DNA from: Henricia sp. BOLD:AAB3569
Lineage: Eukaryota > Echinodermata > Asteroidea > Spinulosida > Echinasteridae
Length of the DNA: 64,000 nt
Reading direction: 5' to 3'
Assembly: GCA_037783545.1 (NCBI GenBank)
Contig: JBBELK010000308.1
Coordinates: 1-64,000, forward strand
Shown here: positions 12,401 through 22,274 of the stretch, piece by piece
Layout: each line of letters begins with the position of its first letter
How positions within the stretch are numbered: position 1 is the stretch's first letter
Program-made: the position numbers and the translations under genes
The notes under the pieces: model-generated
Seen by the model: the letters and a program-made list of their open reading frames with translations, nothing else
What the model was told of the DNA's origin: nothing
Database searches by the model: none

Positions 12401-15400
12401 ATATGCATATATACAGCCGGTCCGCAGCGCGAGAAGTGAAATATACGCTTGCAAAAAAAGACGATGAAACACACCCCAAAAATCGGCAAATATTTCCCAC
12501 TGCTAATACTCAAAACAGTCCATGTTTCCCTTCTACACAAAGAATATGTAATATTCTACCCATAAATAATGAAAATTCTACGTACATTTGTCTAGTCCAG
12601 TCGGGATCCAACGAAATCTAACGGCATTCCGAAAAAACAGAAATCAAAAATTACCGCCGTGGCGCCGTTTGGTTTCCCGTAGTCTGATTGGCTAACGATG
12701 ACGTCATTGCTCGTTCCAGATTAGACTGCTTTACGGTCCACCTATTTTGCGTTGGTTAAGTTGTACGCAAAGAGCTTTATTGAATCGCCCCGAATTCAAG
12801 TACACATACCTTATTTTTTTTAATATCTATATTTCTCTTCTTTGAACAGTATTATTAAGCCCCACTAAATCAAAACCAATAAGCTATTAAAACTCAAAGC
12901 ATAGCCAATAAGCCAGGCGTGCATTTAATCAAGTTTTGATAAGTTTTTACTTAAAATCACTCAGCAAGGTTTTGCAAGTTCAAATTTAAATCTGAAGATT
13001 TTACTTTGTTGTACACAAGATTTAAGTAAAGGTCAGCTACTCTATTTCCCAATCTTCTGTTTCCTTGCTCTATGTTTACATCTGCCCAAATAAATGTAAA
13101 TAAACAGCCCAACTCACTTTGGGAAAAATATATATTATGGTCTTGTTTTTGTGACACAGAAACACATCATGACATAAAATGATAGACTGTTAACGGTTTT
13201 CTTTATTTATTCACCGTCACACAACTTTACACAGTCACTACACAACTGATAAATATGACATGGTGGATTTCAAAAACGTAAATATTGCCAAAAATGTAAC
13301 CCATAATACACTGTACATGCAAAACCATCTGCTGAATAGTCACATCAATTAAAAGGTTTTGCTGTTGCAGAGAGTACATCATGAAGAAATATTATTAATT
13401 AAACTCCTTAACAGCATTGTTCAATTCCAACTTTTTGAATAGATACTGAAAATAAAGAATACTCTCTGACGATATTTATTTTTAAAACAATTTTTTTTAA
13501 ATATTTAAATTGGAACACAGCAAGATGTTGGTTTGATGGTGAGATTTCTGGTCCAAACAGGGTAGTTTGTGTTGCGAAACAGACTTGTGAAACCAGCGAC
13601 AGTTTGGGGAGATTGTTGTCTGTGTTTGTGCAAAATTTCAGTGTAAAAAACATGCCCTTTGTTTGTTTTAGCACACAAAAATGATTATCAGTTCCTCTTC
13701 GTGAGCTTCGTCGAGTGCGTATAGTTTTCATTCCAGGCGTAAATGTGTGCTATTACGTTGACAATGACGTTGCGTGCCCCCACGTGTGCTACGACAACGT
13801 ACTCCTGCTGCATTTAGGCTTTTGTGACAAAGCTTATAGTTTAGCAGAAAACGAGACAGCGTGTTGAACTAAGACTGATCAGACTTGAAGTTGAGGAATT
13901 ATTCGCTGGCTTGAGGCAATATATCTCTGTGGGGGCGCTTCATACTGCACCGCATTCTTCGGTATTTTTTTCGTATACATTGAACAAAGATTTTAAGGAA
14001 ATTACCTCCTGGAATCAACACATAATGTAATTTTAAGATATACTTCCCACTTGCACTTTTGTCGCAAATGTTGCTTTTCTGTAGAAAAATCACGTTTTCT
14101 TCCTCAAATTGCCTTCAGTTAGTGCACAAGATAACCATTCACGTGCAGCGCCCTCTGTTGTCGCGCTTACGCACAGACCGCTCGCCACGTCATTTTGTGC
14201 ATTACTTTATGCAGTACATTTATTTATCTCAGAAATGCAACATTTGCGACGGAAGTGTCAGTGGGAAGTATATCTTAGAATTGAATAAGCTATCGATTCC
14301 AACATATAAATTTACCCAAATCCGTGTTCAATGTATATGAAAAAAATACCCATTCTTCATCTCCAGCGCTACCCTAATCATTCATACACACATGATTTCG
14401 CGGTAAAAGAAGAGCTTGAAAAATGTGATTTCCCCACCTTTCTATAGGGATGTACATGATCACGATGAAGGATTATGTGATGTCCGTGAAACAAATACTT
14501 ACTGTGTAAAACCACACTAACAACCAGGACGAATTGACAAAAAAAGTCGACGCGACAGTGGGCAAAGCAACGTTAGTGTTGACGTACCTGGGCGCAGCCA
14601 TCTTTACTGTGTCAGATGCAGGTCATGTGACAGAACCAACGTCAGGTGACAGAATCTAGCCAATCATGGCAAGTGTCATCCAGGCTCGGTGTTGGGTGAC
14701 GTCACACCCACGCGCTTCGCAGGATTTGCGGCGAAGTTTAGCAGTGGTTGGAGCGGGCAAACTAAAGTGGCGCGCGCAAAGCACTGCTAAAGGAGTGTAG
14801 CCAGGGTAAGCAAAGGTGAACCTTAACACTGTAGCCCTAAAGCCTGCTCACCCAAGCTTGAATGTAGTCGTAGCCGTTATCCACAATGACGCTCTTCGGG
14901 TTGCCGTATTCATGTTGAATGAGATATTTCATGTTGGTTTTGACCGTCGTCCTGGCCTGTTGGACAAAATAATGACAGTCATGGGCTGGACTTTTCGAAT
15001 ATTTTGTTTCGATTTTACTATTCGGTTTTGCATTTTGGAAATCGAAAATCCTAAACCGAACACACACTAAAACCGAACTGGATTTTGTTTGTAAATGTTT
15101 CAATGTCTGTTTTGCATAAATAGCGCCATTCTGGTGTACTGACGTACTTCCTTTAACATGCACATTTACTATCCACTTGACCAGACTAATTTGTGTTGCT
15201 ATGTAGTGCTCGCGTCAGGGGGCAATTTCATAAAGCTGTTAAGCAAAAAAATTTGCTTAATCAAAAATTTGTTTGCTTTATAGAAATTGGTTAATAGTCA
15301 AAATTGTAAGTCAACTTGTGTTCTTAGCAAGAATAGCAGATATTCTTGTGAAGAACACAATTTCAACTATTAACCCTTGTTTACTAAGCCAACAAATTTT

Positions 15401-17926
15401 GGATTAAGCAAATTTGTTTGCTAAACAGCTTCATGAAATTGGTCCCAGGTGTGAACTAAGCACAGAATCAATATCGTGATTGCCGTACGACAGAATGGCA
15501 TAAAGCAACCACACTGTTTGGCTGCTATATAATAGCGTGCACCACGCAGCAACGACATCATAGTAGCCTATGTGAATTTCACGCGTATAGAACGGTTCAA
15601 TCGTGTCCCCTGAATCACTTTTATAGAATGCAAACGGCCAATTAGAAAGGTGCCACATGTGTTCCAAACCTCGACCTGAAGACGAGGCTTGGAACGCATA
15701 GGTAGTCTGGCGCCTTTTAAAAAAGCAGCTTGGACTCTATAGAAGTGATTCAGGATATCCGATTGAACCGTTCTAACGCGTGAATATGGTCTATATATTA
15801 AGCGACTGGCGTGTGCACGTTTTCAATCGGTTTTGCGTGCATTATGCGTGCGTACCGATTTCACGTGGTATATGGGCGGGGCATACCTGATCTCGACCAA
15901 TGAAAGCGAGGCATCCAGCCACGAGACCCCCGGCAATAATGAGCGACATGATGGCAAAATACTGTGAAGAAACAACACACGAAATTAACCTCGTTCTTTT
16001 CTAAAATACATATAGGATAAAGGAAAACAATCAGGTTGGCGTACGGTGGTTCCATTCCCCACCCTTTACCTCTGGCGTCCCGGGTTCGCGACCGCGTGCG
16101 TTTCCCCAAGAACATTTTCTTAGGTATTTTCTTCAAAAAATATTTGTATAAAGCCTATATAGCCTATCAAAGCATTTATCACTAATTATAGATATTTGTT
16201 ATAGCTTTTTAACGCTAAAATTCGAATGTGCATAATATTTTGATCCATATATACAAGCGGCTAAATCTATTATTGCTTCCAAATGGCTTTGTTTCGAGGA
16301 AGCTGATTGGTGAATCCGTGAGGCCATCTGACCTCCAAATTGCTTTGTATCGAAAAAGCTGATTGGGCCAGACGGTCTTGTGAATCCGTGAGGTCATCTC
16401 CTTCAAACTGCTTTGTATCGAAGAAGCTGATTGGGCCAGACGGTCTTGTGAATCCGTGAGGTCATCTCCTTCAAACTGCTTTGTATCGAAGAAGCTGGTT
16501 GGGCCAGACGGTGTGGTGAACCCATGACGTCATCTGACCTTCAAATTACTTTGTATTGAGGAAGCTGATTGGGCCAGACGGTCTGGTGAACCCGTGACGT
16601 CATCCGACCTCCAAATTGCTTTGTATCGAGGAACCTGATTGGACTAAAAGTTTCCGAAACTTACAATTTTCATCCAGATGACGCTTTCCCTGACGCAAGC
16701 CCAGACCCCGTTGAACCCCACCAGGAACACGAGGCAACCCAGGCCGATCATGCTCCAGCAACCAATGGCCAGCTCGTTTTCACTGGTCAGGGTGATGAAG
16801 GAATAAACGTGCAGGTTGCGAAGTAGAAAGCCTCCCACAGCGATCAGAATTAGCCCGAAAATCTAGAGACAGTTTAAAGCAAAGATAATAGACCACTCAT
16901 GCGAAATCAGTTCACTAAAGTGAAATATGAAAAGGCGCCATTTGAGTAAGCAGACTAGATGCGTCTCGTGTCTGTTGACATGCCTGCCGCGGATGTTGCT
17001 GTAACACAACACAACACAACACAACATAAGAGGCATGTCAAACAGGCACGAGGAGCGTCTAGTTTGCTTACTCAAATGGAGCCTTTTCATATTTCACTTT
17101 ATCGCATGAGTGGTTTTTATCGTGCCTACGGCGCTATTATCATTTTGGGTGTAAAGATAGATTGTAGGATTGGTTACAAACGGCCCTGGGATCGGAAACG
17201 GCTTCATGTGTGATTGAGGATGTGTATGACAAAAACCAATCTGTATAAGTCAGCTCAGTACCTTTTTACGTTCCTAGAAAACGATTAAAAACCGTGTCCA
17301 TGCTTTTCAAGAAAAATCTGAGAAACCACTGTCTGTTAGGATGGTTCTCTGACTATATGTACAATGAAAGGGATATACCATGGTAATCAGGGGTCTAAAT
17401 ACCATGGTAATCAGGGGTCTAGTTTTGTTCACATGACGGTGTGTTCACATGCATTCATATAAATTCATCTGTCGTTTTCTTATTATATTTCTGCCCGAAA
17501 TATATAATTTCGGGCAGAATCATTGCACTGGACAGTTGGAACCACTTCTATCTTCCGAGTAAGGTTTTCCAGGTCAAATGGTTGATTAAAACTTTGGGAC
17601 ATAGCAAATCCTGTATACGTTGAGTGATTTTCTAATTAAAATAGGATGAATGAGAGGAAAACACAACTGGTGAATAGGGCTTTCTAGCCTGGCGAAAGCG
17701 TTCAGCTCATCGGTATAAATACTGAACTTTTCTTGACCACCAAAAGTCTGTTCATGACGAAATAAGATCTGATGAAATGTGTTTTGACGTTTTGGCCAAC
17801 ATCGATTGACATGAAATGGCCAAACTTCCAATTTTAAAAGAGTTTACTCACCCATACTGCGAAATTTACGAAAAAGTAGAGCACCCTAGACCACTTAGCG
17901 ATGAAGCCGGCGTCTTGTTTGCGCAT
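9370..17926 (-). CDS. Tetraspanin A (7 coding exons, 272 aa)
   Basis: Four-pass membrane scaffold protein that would organise partner receptors in plasma-membrane microdomains. It is assembled from seven exons with GT-AG junctions, all phase 0, starting at ATG 17924-17926 and stopping with TAG at 9370-9372. TM1 spans roughly residues 14-40, TM2 57-78, TM3 92-114 and TM4 222-248. The large extracellular loop has the family-defining CCG at 154-156, then CC at 183-184, C192 and a GC (C211) just before TM4. That gives six cysteines, enough for three disulfides. An N-N-S sequon sits at about residue 164. The cytoplasmic tail of about 22 residues is highly charged (Glu/Lys-rich). Length is typical for the family (about 230-300). 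The exact orthologue is not assignable by eye. The gene is paralogous to the one at 32548-52909. Confidence 0.93.
9535..9835 (+). repeat. Dispersed repeat family A, copy 1
   Basis: It carries GATAAACTGCCTTGTAGAA, CAGTAATACTTCAGAAAACC, TTGTCTGCAGACAATTTTTT and AATGATGTATTGGGCTTTAA in order. The same order occurs at 24655-25010 and 50840-51140 (plus), and at 23190-23720 and 11921-12010 (minus). It lies in intron 6 of tetraspanin A. No coding capacity or terminal repeat was identified. Confidence 0.75.
9893..10400 (+). repeat. Dispersed repeat family B, copy 1, with CGAAGTGG repeats
   Basis: This matches 30528-30950. Both share TTATCTCCCTGTGTGATTGA, GAGCAAAAACCAGCTCCGTA and a central run of degenerate units built on GGGCGAAGTGG (10070-10215 here), then AAATCTGTAAACATTTCTG-like sequence. 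It lies in intron 6 of tetraspanin A. Confidence 0.75.
10540..10623 (-). CDS. Tetraspanin A exon 6
   Basis: It encodes 28 residues: GCGDIIAKF (last loop Cys and final helix) and the first part of TM4 (NLTMLGMISFIMVLLE). The acceptor is CAATTTCAG and the donor is GTATGC. At 84 bp it is the same length as exon 6 of tetraspanin B. Confidence 0.93.
11034..11207 (-). CDS. Tetraspanin A exon 5 (CCG exon)
   Basis: It encodes 58 residues beginning EKCCGEEGPGDW and continuing through a TCC and a further single Cys of the variable subdomain. The acceptor is TATTTTCAG and the donor is GTAAGA. Although short, the exon is unambiguous because the CCG and PLTCC spacing fits the family. Confidence 0.94.
11310..11550. 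mobile_element. MITE family D, copy 1
   Basis: This is a 241-bp foldback with termini GGGGCCAATTTCATAAAGC and GCTTTATGAAATTGGCCCC. Its arms are near-complete inverted copies with a short loop around 11410-11440. CAG occurs on both sides, as it does in copy 2 (15218-15446). It lies in intron 4 of tetraspanin A. Confidence 0.88.
11770..12010. repeat. Fragments of repeat families G and A
   Basis: 11774-11900 matches the end of family G (AAGGAGTGTGACCAGATTTT, AATACCTCCCCA). 11921-12010 is a minus-strand fragment of family A (GGCTGAAATTTCTACAAGG). A short ATT microsatellite follows at 12040-12062. Confidence 0.65.
12224..14800. mobile_element. 2.58-kb non-autonomous transposon with ~85-bp TIRs
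   Basis: Sequence 12224-12310 (TTACACTCCTTTAGCAGTGC...) is the reverse complement of 14714-14800 with few mismatches. The element is flanked by CCAGGG on both sides (12218-12223 and 14801-14806), a plausible 6-bp target-site duplication. The interior has only short unrelated ORFs (longest 107 codons), so no transposase is visible. It sits in intron 4 of tetraspanin A and ends about 50 bp from exon 4. Confidence 0.85.
13928..14375. mobile_element. Nested foldback inside the 2.58-kb element
   Basis: Arms at 13928-14074 and 14234-14375 are inverted copies at about three-quarters identity (for example AAGATATACTTCCCACT against AGTGGGAAGTATATCTT). They surround a ~160-bp loop. This looks like an independent MITE inserted into, or carried by, the larger element. 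Confidence 0.75.
14852..14956 (-). CDS. Tetraspanin A exon 4 (start of large loop)
   Basis: It encodes 35 residues of the membrane-proximal helices of the large extracellular loop, ending DYIQAW just before the CCG exon. The acceptor is TTGTCCAACAG and the donor is GTGAGC. At 105 bp it is identical in length to exon 4 of tetraspanin B. Confidence 0.92.
15218..15446. mobile_element. MITE family D, copy 2
   Basis: This is the same inverted-repeat element as 11310-11550 (CAATTTCATAAAGC ... CTTCATGAAATTGG), flanked by CAG on both sides. It lies in intron 3 of tetraspanin A. Confidence 0.86.
15887..15961 (-). CDS. Tetraspanin A exon 3 (TM3)
   Basis: It encodes 25 residues, YFAIMSLIIAGGLVAG onward, which form TM3. 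The acceptor is TTCTTCACAG and the donor is GTATGC. At 75 bp it equals exon 3 of tetraspanin B. Confidence 0.93.
16032..16140 (+). mobile_element. tRNA-derived SINE head, copy 1
   Basis: GGTTGGCGTACGG resembles a Pol III A box and CCCGGGTTCGCGACC a B box, about 45 bp apart. The segment between them (CACCCTTTACCTCTGGCGTC) matches the minus-strand SINE at 38540-38662. Downstream CGCGTGCGTTTCCCC is also shared. It lies in intron 2 of tetraspanin A. Confidence 0.75.
16270..16640. repeat. ~67-bp minisatellite, about 5.5 copies
   Basis: Units carry AATTGCTTTGTATCGAGGAA, GCTGATTGGGCCAGACGGT and GTGAATCCGTGAGGTCATCT. They start near 16276, 16331, 16400, 16470, 16538 and 16608. It occupies intron 2 of tetraspanin A and ends about 25 bp from exon 2. 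Confidence 0.88.
16665..16862 (-). CDS. Tetraspanin A exon 2
   Basis: It encodes 66 residues: the end of TM1, the small extracellular loop and TM2 (AIGCWSMIGLGCLVFLVGF). The acceptor is TCTAG and the donor is GTAAGT. The exon is 198 bp, the same as exon 2 of tetraspanin B. Confidence 0.94.
16893..17113. mobile_element. Foldback element with AACAC microsatellite loop
   Basis: CCACTCATGCGAAATC...GTGAAATATGAAAAGG on the left is inverted at CCTTTTCATATTTCACTTTATCGCATGAGTGG (17082-17113). The pairing continues through GAGTAAGCAGACTAGA. The loop holds about five ACAAC units (16998-17022). It is in intron 1 of tetraspanin A. Confidence 0.85.
17165..17560 (+). repeat. Dispersed repeat family C, copy 1
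   Basis: This is co-linear with 27450-27870: AAGTCAGCTCAGTAC, GTGTCCATGCTTTCAAG-like, GGGTCTAGTTTTGTTCACA and TTGGAACCACTTCTAT. A 24-bp unit containing ACCATGGTAATCAGGGGTCT is tandemly doubled at 17376-17422. It lies in intron 1 of tetraspanin A. Confidence 0.7.
17852..17926 (-). CDS. Tetraspanin A exon 1
   Basis: It encodes 25 residues (MRKQDAGFIAKW...NFAVW): a short polar N-terminus followed by the first half of TM1. The donor GTGAGT follows directly (17846-17851). The initiator ATG is the only one in frame in this exon, and its length matches usual tetraspanin N-termini. Confidence 0.92.
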
Positions 17927-19029
17927 GTTGGTGTTTTAAGCACACGTCGTAATGTGCATTCACGTTGAACGGTTCACGTTAAACATTCGTGCCCTGAATC
18001 TTGGAAACAAAATGGCGTGAGAAAAATCCTTTGCAACAAAGACCTTTAGTCTATTTGGCACAAATCCGGCAAAATCGGACTTTCAACTAGGGTGTAATTG
18101 GCAATACTAACACGGCAATTATGATGTTCGCGATAAGCCAATTTGGCCACATGTTAATGGGTTTTGAAGTGTATACGTAATTCAAAGGCCAAAGTTTTCA
18201 CGTACCACCAAGCTACAACGGTGTGATAAATTGACACTCGACAAGTATAAATAGGAGTTTGCGTTCAAAAGATTGTAATTCGTCCAGAAAATCCCTATGT
18301 AGCAATTGCTGTTGCTGCTGCTGCAGGCGTTGCTGTTGGTTCAATCGTAGACTTGAGGAACTTGTTTGCGCGGCAATATTCATGATTCAAAATTGCGTCA
18401 TAGCTAGGGACGCTGTTGCCATAGCAAAAGCCAATCACGGTTCTCCGTAGTGGTAGCGTCCATTTTTACCAAGGGGGTATAATGTTTAAATGAACAGTCG
18501 TGATATTTTTCAATAGATACGTATTTTTATTCAGATGAACTGCGCTTAGCTTTTAGCGAAATGTAGCAGGTCTTCTTTGAGCCACGAACATTTATACTCC
18601 GTACATAAGTGAACGATAAAATAACATACATGTACATAAAAAAGATCGCCCCCATAACAATTTTGAGAATTACCGGCTACGATTTTTGATTTGATTTTTA
18701 AACAAATCTTGGGCCAAAGGAAAGGTTGAATTATTAGTATGATTGTGTCTTATTTTGAAATTCTTGAGTAATGGATACTGGTAGGTCCACTGCTTAAGGC
18801 AAACTAATTCACAAACACATTTTTTTTGAAAATGTGACATGAATATGAATAAAGCCCTGTATTTCGACCAATCAGATCTCTACGTCCAATTCTGTAGCAA
18901 ACTCCATAGCCCGTGTTACAAAATGACCAACAACATTCTCAAGTCGGTAACTGGACGTCGACTAGACTTGTTCCCAGTCCATTCGCGGCTACGCTGCCGC
19001 GGTTAATGAACCAACCGGTCCAGTTACCG
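17927..19029. other. Upstream region of tetraspanin A; short duplicated block
   Basis: This presumably includes the 5' UTR and promoter of tetraspanin A, but no transcription start can be fixed. A ~90-bp block at 18258-18350 (AAAATCCCTATGTAGCAATT) recurs at 19191-19290. 18943-18970 and 19014-19050 share inverted pieces of GTCGGTAACTGGACGTCGAC. Nothing coding was recognised. Confidence 0.5.
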
Positions 19030-19282
19030 ACTCGGACATCAAGTCTAGTTCTATCGTTGCTGCTGTTGCTGCTGCTGTTAACGCTCCTGCTGCTCCTGCT
19101 CCTGCTGTTGCTGTTGCTGCTGCTACTAACCATGACCCTCCTGCTGCTCCTGCGTCTGCTGCTCCTATTCCTGACCCTTCTTTTATTTAGAGTTTGCGTC
19201 CCAAAGATTGTATTTAGTCCCGAAAATCCCTATGCAGCAATTGCTGTTGCTCAGTGCTGCAGATGTTGCTGTCGGTTCTATG

Positions 19283-19320
<38 letters not shown>

Positions 19321-19555
19321 TGCTGCTGTTGCTACTACTGCTACTGCTGCTGCTGCTGCTGCTGCTGCTCCTGACCCTCCTGCTGCTGTTGCAACTGCTG
19401 TTGCTTCTTCAGCTCCTCCTCCTGCTTCTGCTCCTGCTTCTGCTCTTGCTGCTACTGCTGTTGTTGCTGCTGCTATTGCTTTTCCTCCTCCTGCTGCTGC
19501 TCCTCCTGCTGTTTTACGTTGTCATTGTACCTTTTTACCACTGTTGCTGTAGTTT
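19030..19555. repeat. GCT/CCT-rich compound microsatellite
   Basis: About 500 bp of (GCT)n is interrupted by CCT, TGC and GTT triplets. All three plus frames stay open and give poly-Leu, poly-Ala or poly-Cys. This reflects composition, not coding, and no conserved domain flanks it. Confidence 0.9.
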
Positions 19556-20668
19556 TGCTGATAAGTTCTGCTGATACTGTTGCAGCAGTAGCGGCATTAA
19601 GACATTCTTCGCTGTCCAATCCTTTTAGAAGTATGGCGGAACAAAAACGAGAAGCGAAATTTAATGTTGGGTATGATTTTTTGAACAATTGTATTTCGTT
19701 CCAAAAACTTAATTTACATGGTGTAATTATAATAGACAGAATTATAAATAAAACAAATAAATACAAAGTGAAAATGCAAGTTTTTTGCATTTAGTTCAAA
19801 TTTATACCCGAATCAAAGTGCGCCCTCTATTGTGTCCGCCATACTTCAAGAAGGCTAATTCATGCGATGGCGCCCTCTTTTGGCCGGGCACGTTCAGTGT
19901 CGTTGCACGATGCAACTAATGGAAATATTCGAGAACCCGGACTATGAAGTCAGAACCGATTATTTATAAAATGTTGATAATGGCGGGTGCACAGTGTACC
20001 ATTTTGTCTGTCAGAACGTACGTAAAATTGACGTGCGTCGTCTCCGTTCCGTCAGTTTTTGGTCCGTTCAATCCTTTTCACAGCGCAGCTGCCTTGCAAT
20101 GCACTTGCGCCGTGCGTCCGTGCTTACAGAAAATGTATCACGGCTGGGTTTGCTCTACACTTTTCAAACGTCAAAGTAAAGAGGAAGAAGTAATTCAAAT
20201 ATTGATTACCCCAAAAGTGTGGAGCAAGCCATCTCAGAGGGGTGCACCTTAAAGATGTTATGCCGTGGAGAGATGAATTATATTTATTTTAGCATTTTTC
20301 TATTCTTTGATATATTAATTATTGATATCTTATCTCGTTTTACATTTTATATTAATTAAAAAAGTGAAAATTTAGGCTTATTTCCAACCCATGATTTTCC
20401 TCTTTTCTAGAAACTGTCGAAATCCCGCCGCTGCGGGCAGCAAACAGATTTGGCCCAATTCGTGATGTCATTTTATGGACACGTTTTTAGCCAAAAATAA
20501 ATAGTTCCGTCTCGCGCACGATATCACTCCGCGCCAATACAATAGTCTGGTGCCGCACACATTGTGTGAGAGGAAACCTGTGTTTGGTCTTGATCTCACC
20601 GCTATGGCCGGGATTATTTTTTTGGGGCAGCGAACGTACACCTCACTGTGCACATTCATCAGTACCGT
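19556..20668. other. Intergenic, nothing recognised
   Basis: Only short scattered ORFs are present. I see no repeat copies shared with the rest of the window. Confidence 0.4.
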
Positions 20669-21210
20669 ATCTCATTGTCCTGGAGATTAGGTGGCGACCT
20701 GGTGGCGACTCGAGTCTCCGCTGGTTGCGGAGACGTCTCCGCGACGTCTCCTGGAGACTAGCCGGGTCTCCGGGGAGTCGCGGGAAATTCAAACATGTTT
20801 GATTTTTTTGGACACTTTTTCCAGTCTCCAGCAGGTTTCGGAGACGTCTCCGCGACGTCTCCATCAGTTGCGGCGACGTCGCCGAGACTAATTTTGTCCG
20901 CGACTGGGGAGACGTCTCTGCGACGTCTCCGAGACGTCTCCGCGACCTGCTGGAGACCACGGAGACTGAGGAGACGTTGCGGAGACGTCGCCGCAACTGC
21001 CGGAGACGTCGACGCAACTAAGAAGACGTCTTGGAGACGTCGCGGCGACGTCCCCGCGACTTACAGGCGAATTGGTTGTCACCTTGTCTGAAGACGTCGC
21101 CCTGGCGTGGCCTTGGTGAGAGCGTAAGCCATTTTTCGGTCTCCTGAGTCGCCCGAGTTGCCGCGACTGATCAGTAGCGGCAGTCGCGGCGACGTCTCCG
21201 CCAATGAGAT
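20669..21210. mobile_element. CpG-rich foldback element packed with GAGACGTCTC palindromes
   Basis: The termini are ATCTCATTGTCCTGGAGA (20669) and TCTCCGCCAATGAGAT (21195-21210), inverted relative to each other. The interior is a dense array of self-complementary words (CGGAGACGTCTCCG, GCGACGTCGC). ORFs therefore run open on both strands with Arg/Ser/Thr-biased sequence. Base composition is far more G/C-rich than the surroundings. I treat it as a non-coding mobile element. Confidence 0.7.
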
Positions 21211-21260
21211 AGGCACTTAACCAATGAGCTGATGCCGTCGGTGCTCTCCTTTAAAATTAG

Positions 21261-22070
21261 CATAAAGGGTCCCTGCCCAAAAAACACGCCACGTAAATAA
21301 AAAAAACAATGCTGTGTTTGAGCCTAGAGTGGGTAGTCTGGTTTCTAGACGAAGATATTCCGGCAACCAGCCTATTCGCTTGGCCACTGTTCGCCGCGCG
21401 CGATCGCTGCATGCAATTACCGCGTCGGGTTGACCAGAATTTCCTCAGGCCTTTCTCCGCGGCTTGGCCATCGCCGGCACGGTAAGACAAGCCACAGCCT
21501 TGGACAAGGCTACTTGTCATGGCCCCAGCGCAAAGACTCTATATTCGTGCTGGCACACCCCACTGATATGATGCGTGTGTCTTGTTGCACACCAATCAGC
21601 GCTCAGCAACTCTACCACGTGGTTCCTGTCTTTAGCCCTTGTTCAATTTTATATTGCGTCATGTGCATAAAGGGTCCCTGCCCAAAAAACACGCCACGTA
21701 AATAAAAAAAACAATGCTGTGTTTGAGCCTAGAGTGGGTAGTCTGGTTTCTAGACGAAGATATTCCGGCAACCAGCCTATTCGCTTGGCCACTGTTCGCC
21801 GCGCGCGATCGCTGCATGCAATTACCGCGTCGGGTTGACCAGAATTTCCTCAGGCCTTTCTCCGCGGCTTGGCCATCGCCGGCACGGTAAGACAAGCCAC
21901 AGCCTTGGACAAGGCTACTTGTCATGGCCCCAGCGCAAAGACTCTATATTCGTGCTGGCACACCCCACTGATATGATGCGTGTGTCTTGTTGCACACCAA
22001 TCAGCGCTCAGCAACTCTACCACGTGGTTCCTGTCTTTAGCCCTTGTTCAATTTTATATTGCGTCATGTG
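21261..22070. repeat. Tandem duplication of a 405-bp segment
   Basis: 21261-21665 is repeated at 21666-22070, starting CATAAAGGGTCCCTG. I see no difference between the two copies, including the ~87-codon minus ORF and the plus ORF repeated in each. No known RNA or protein is recognised in the unit. Confidence 0.93.
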
Positions 22071-22274
22071 CAAAGTGAAAAGTGCTTCAGAACGCGTTTG
22101 TCGTTAACACTTTTTTCCAGCACACCAAACATCTGTTCCTAAAATGTTATGTTCAAATAATAAGCCACCCAATCGATAAATGATCTATCAGGGTTTACAT
22201 GCATGTTGCGTATATACTTACATAAGGTCTCTCCGCACACACACACTATCTATAGCAGTATAGTTGGTTCGTTT

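Noticed and set aside
18913-19574. Poly-Leu/Ala/Cys proteins of 106-153 aa
   Set aside because: All frames of the GCT-rich microsatellite stay open; the amino-acid runs reflect triplet composition only.
20000-20252. 102-aa plus ORF as an exon
   Set aside because: No matching splice sites or homologous domain; composition is similar to the surrounding noncoding DNA.
20643-21091. Arg/Ser-rich ORFs on both strands
   Set aside because: Open frames on both strands arise from the palindromic GAGACGTCTC words; no protein family fits.
21257-22107. Duplicated small gene (87-91 aa on both strands)
   Set aside because: ORFs occur on both strands of the duplicated unit, with no recognisable domain or codon bias; the DNA duplication itself is reported instead.
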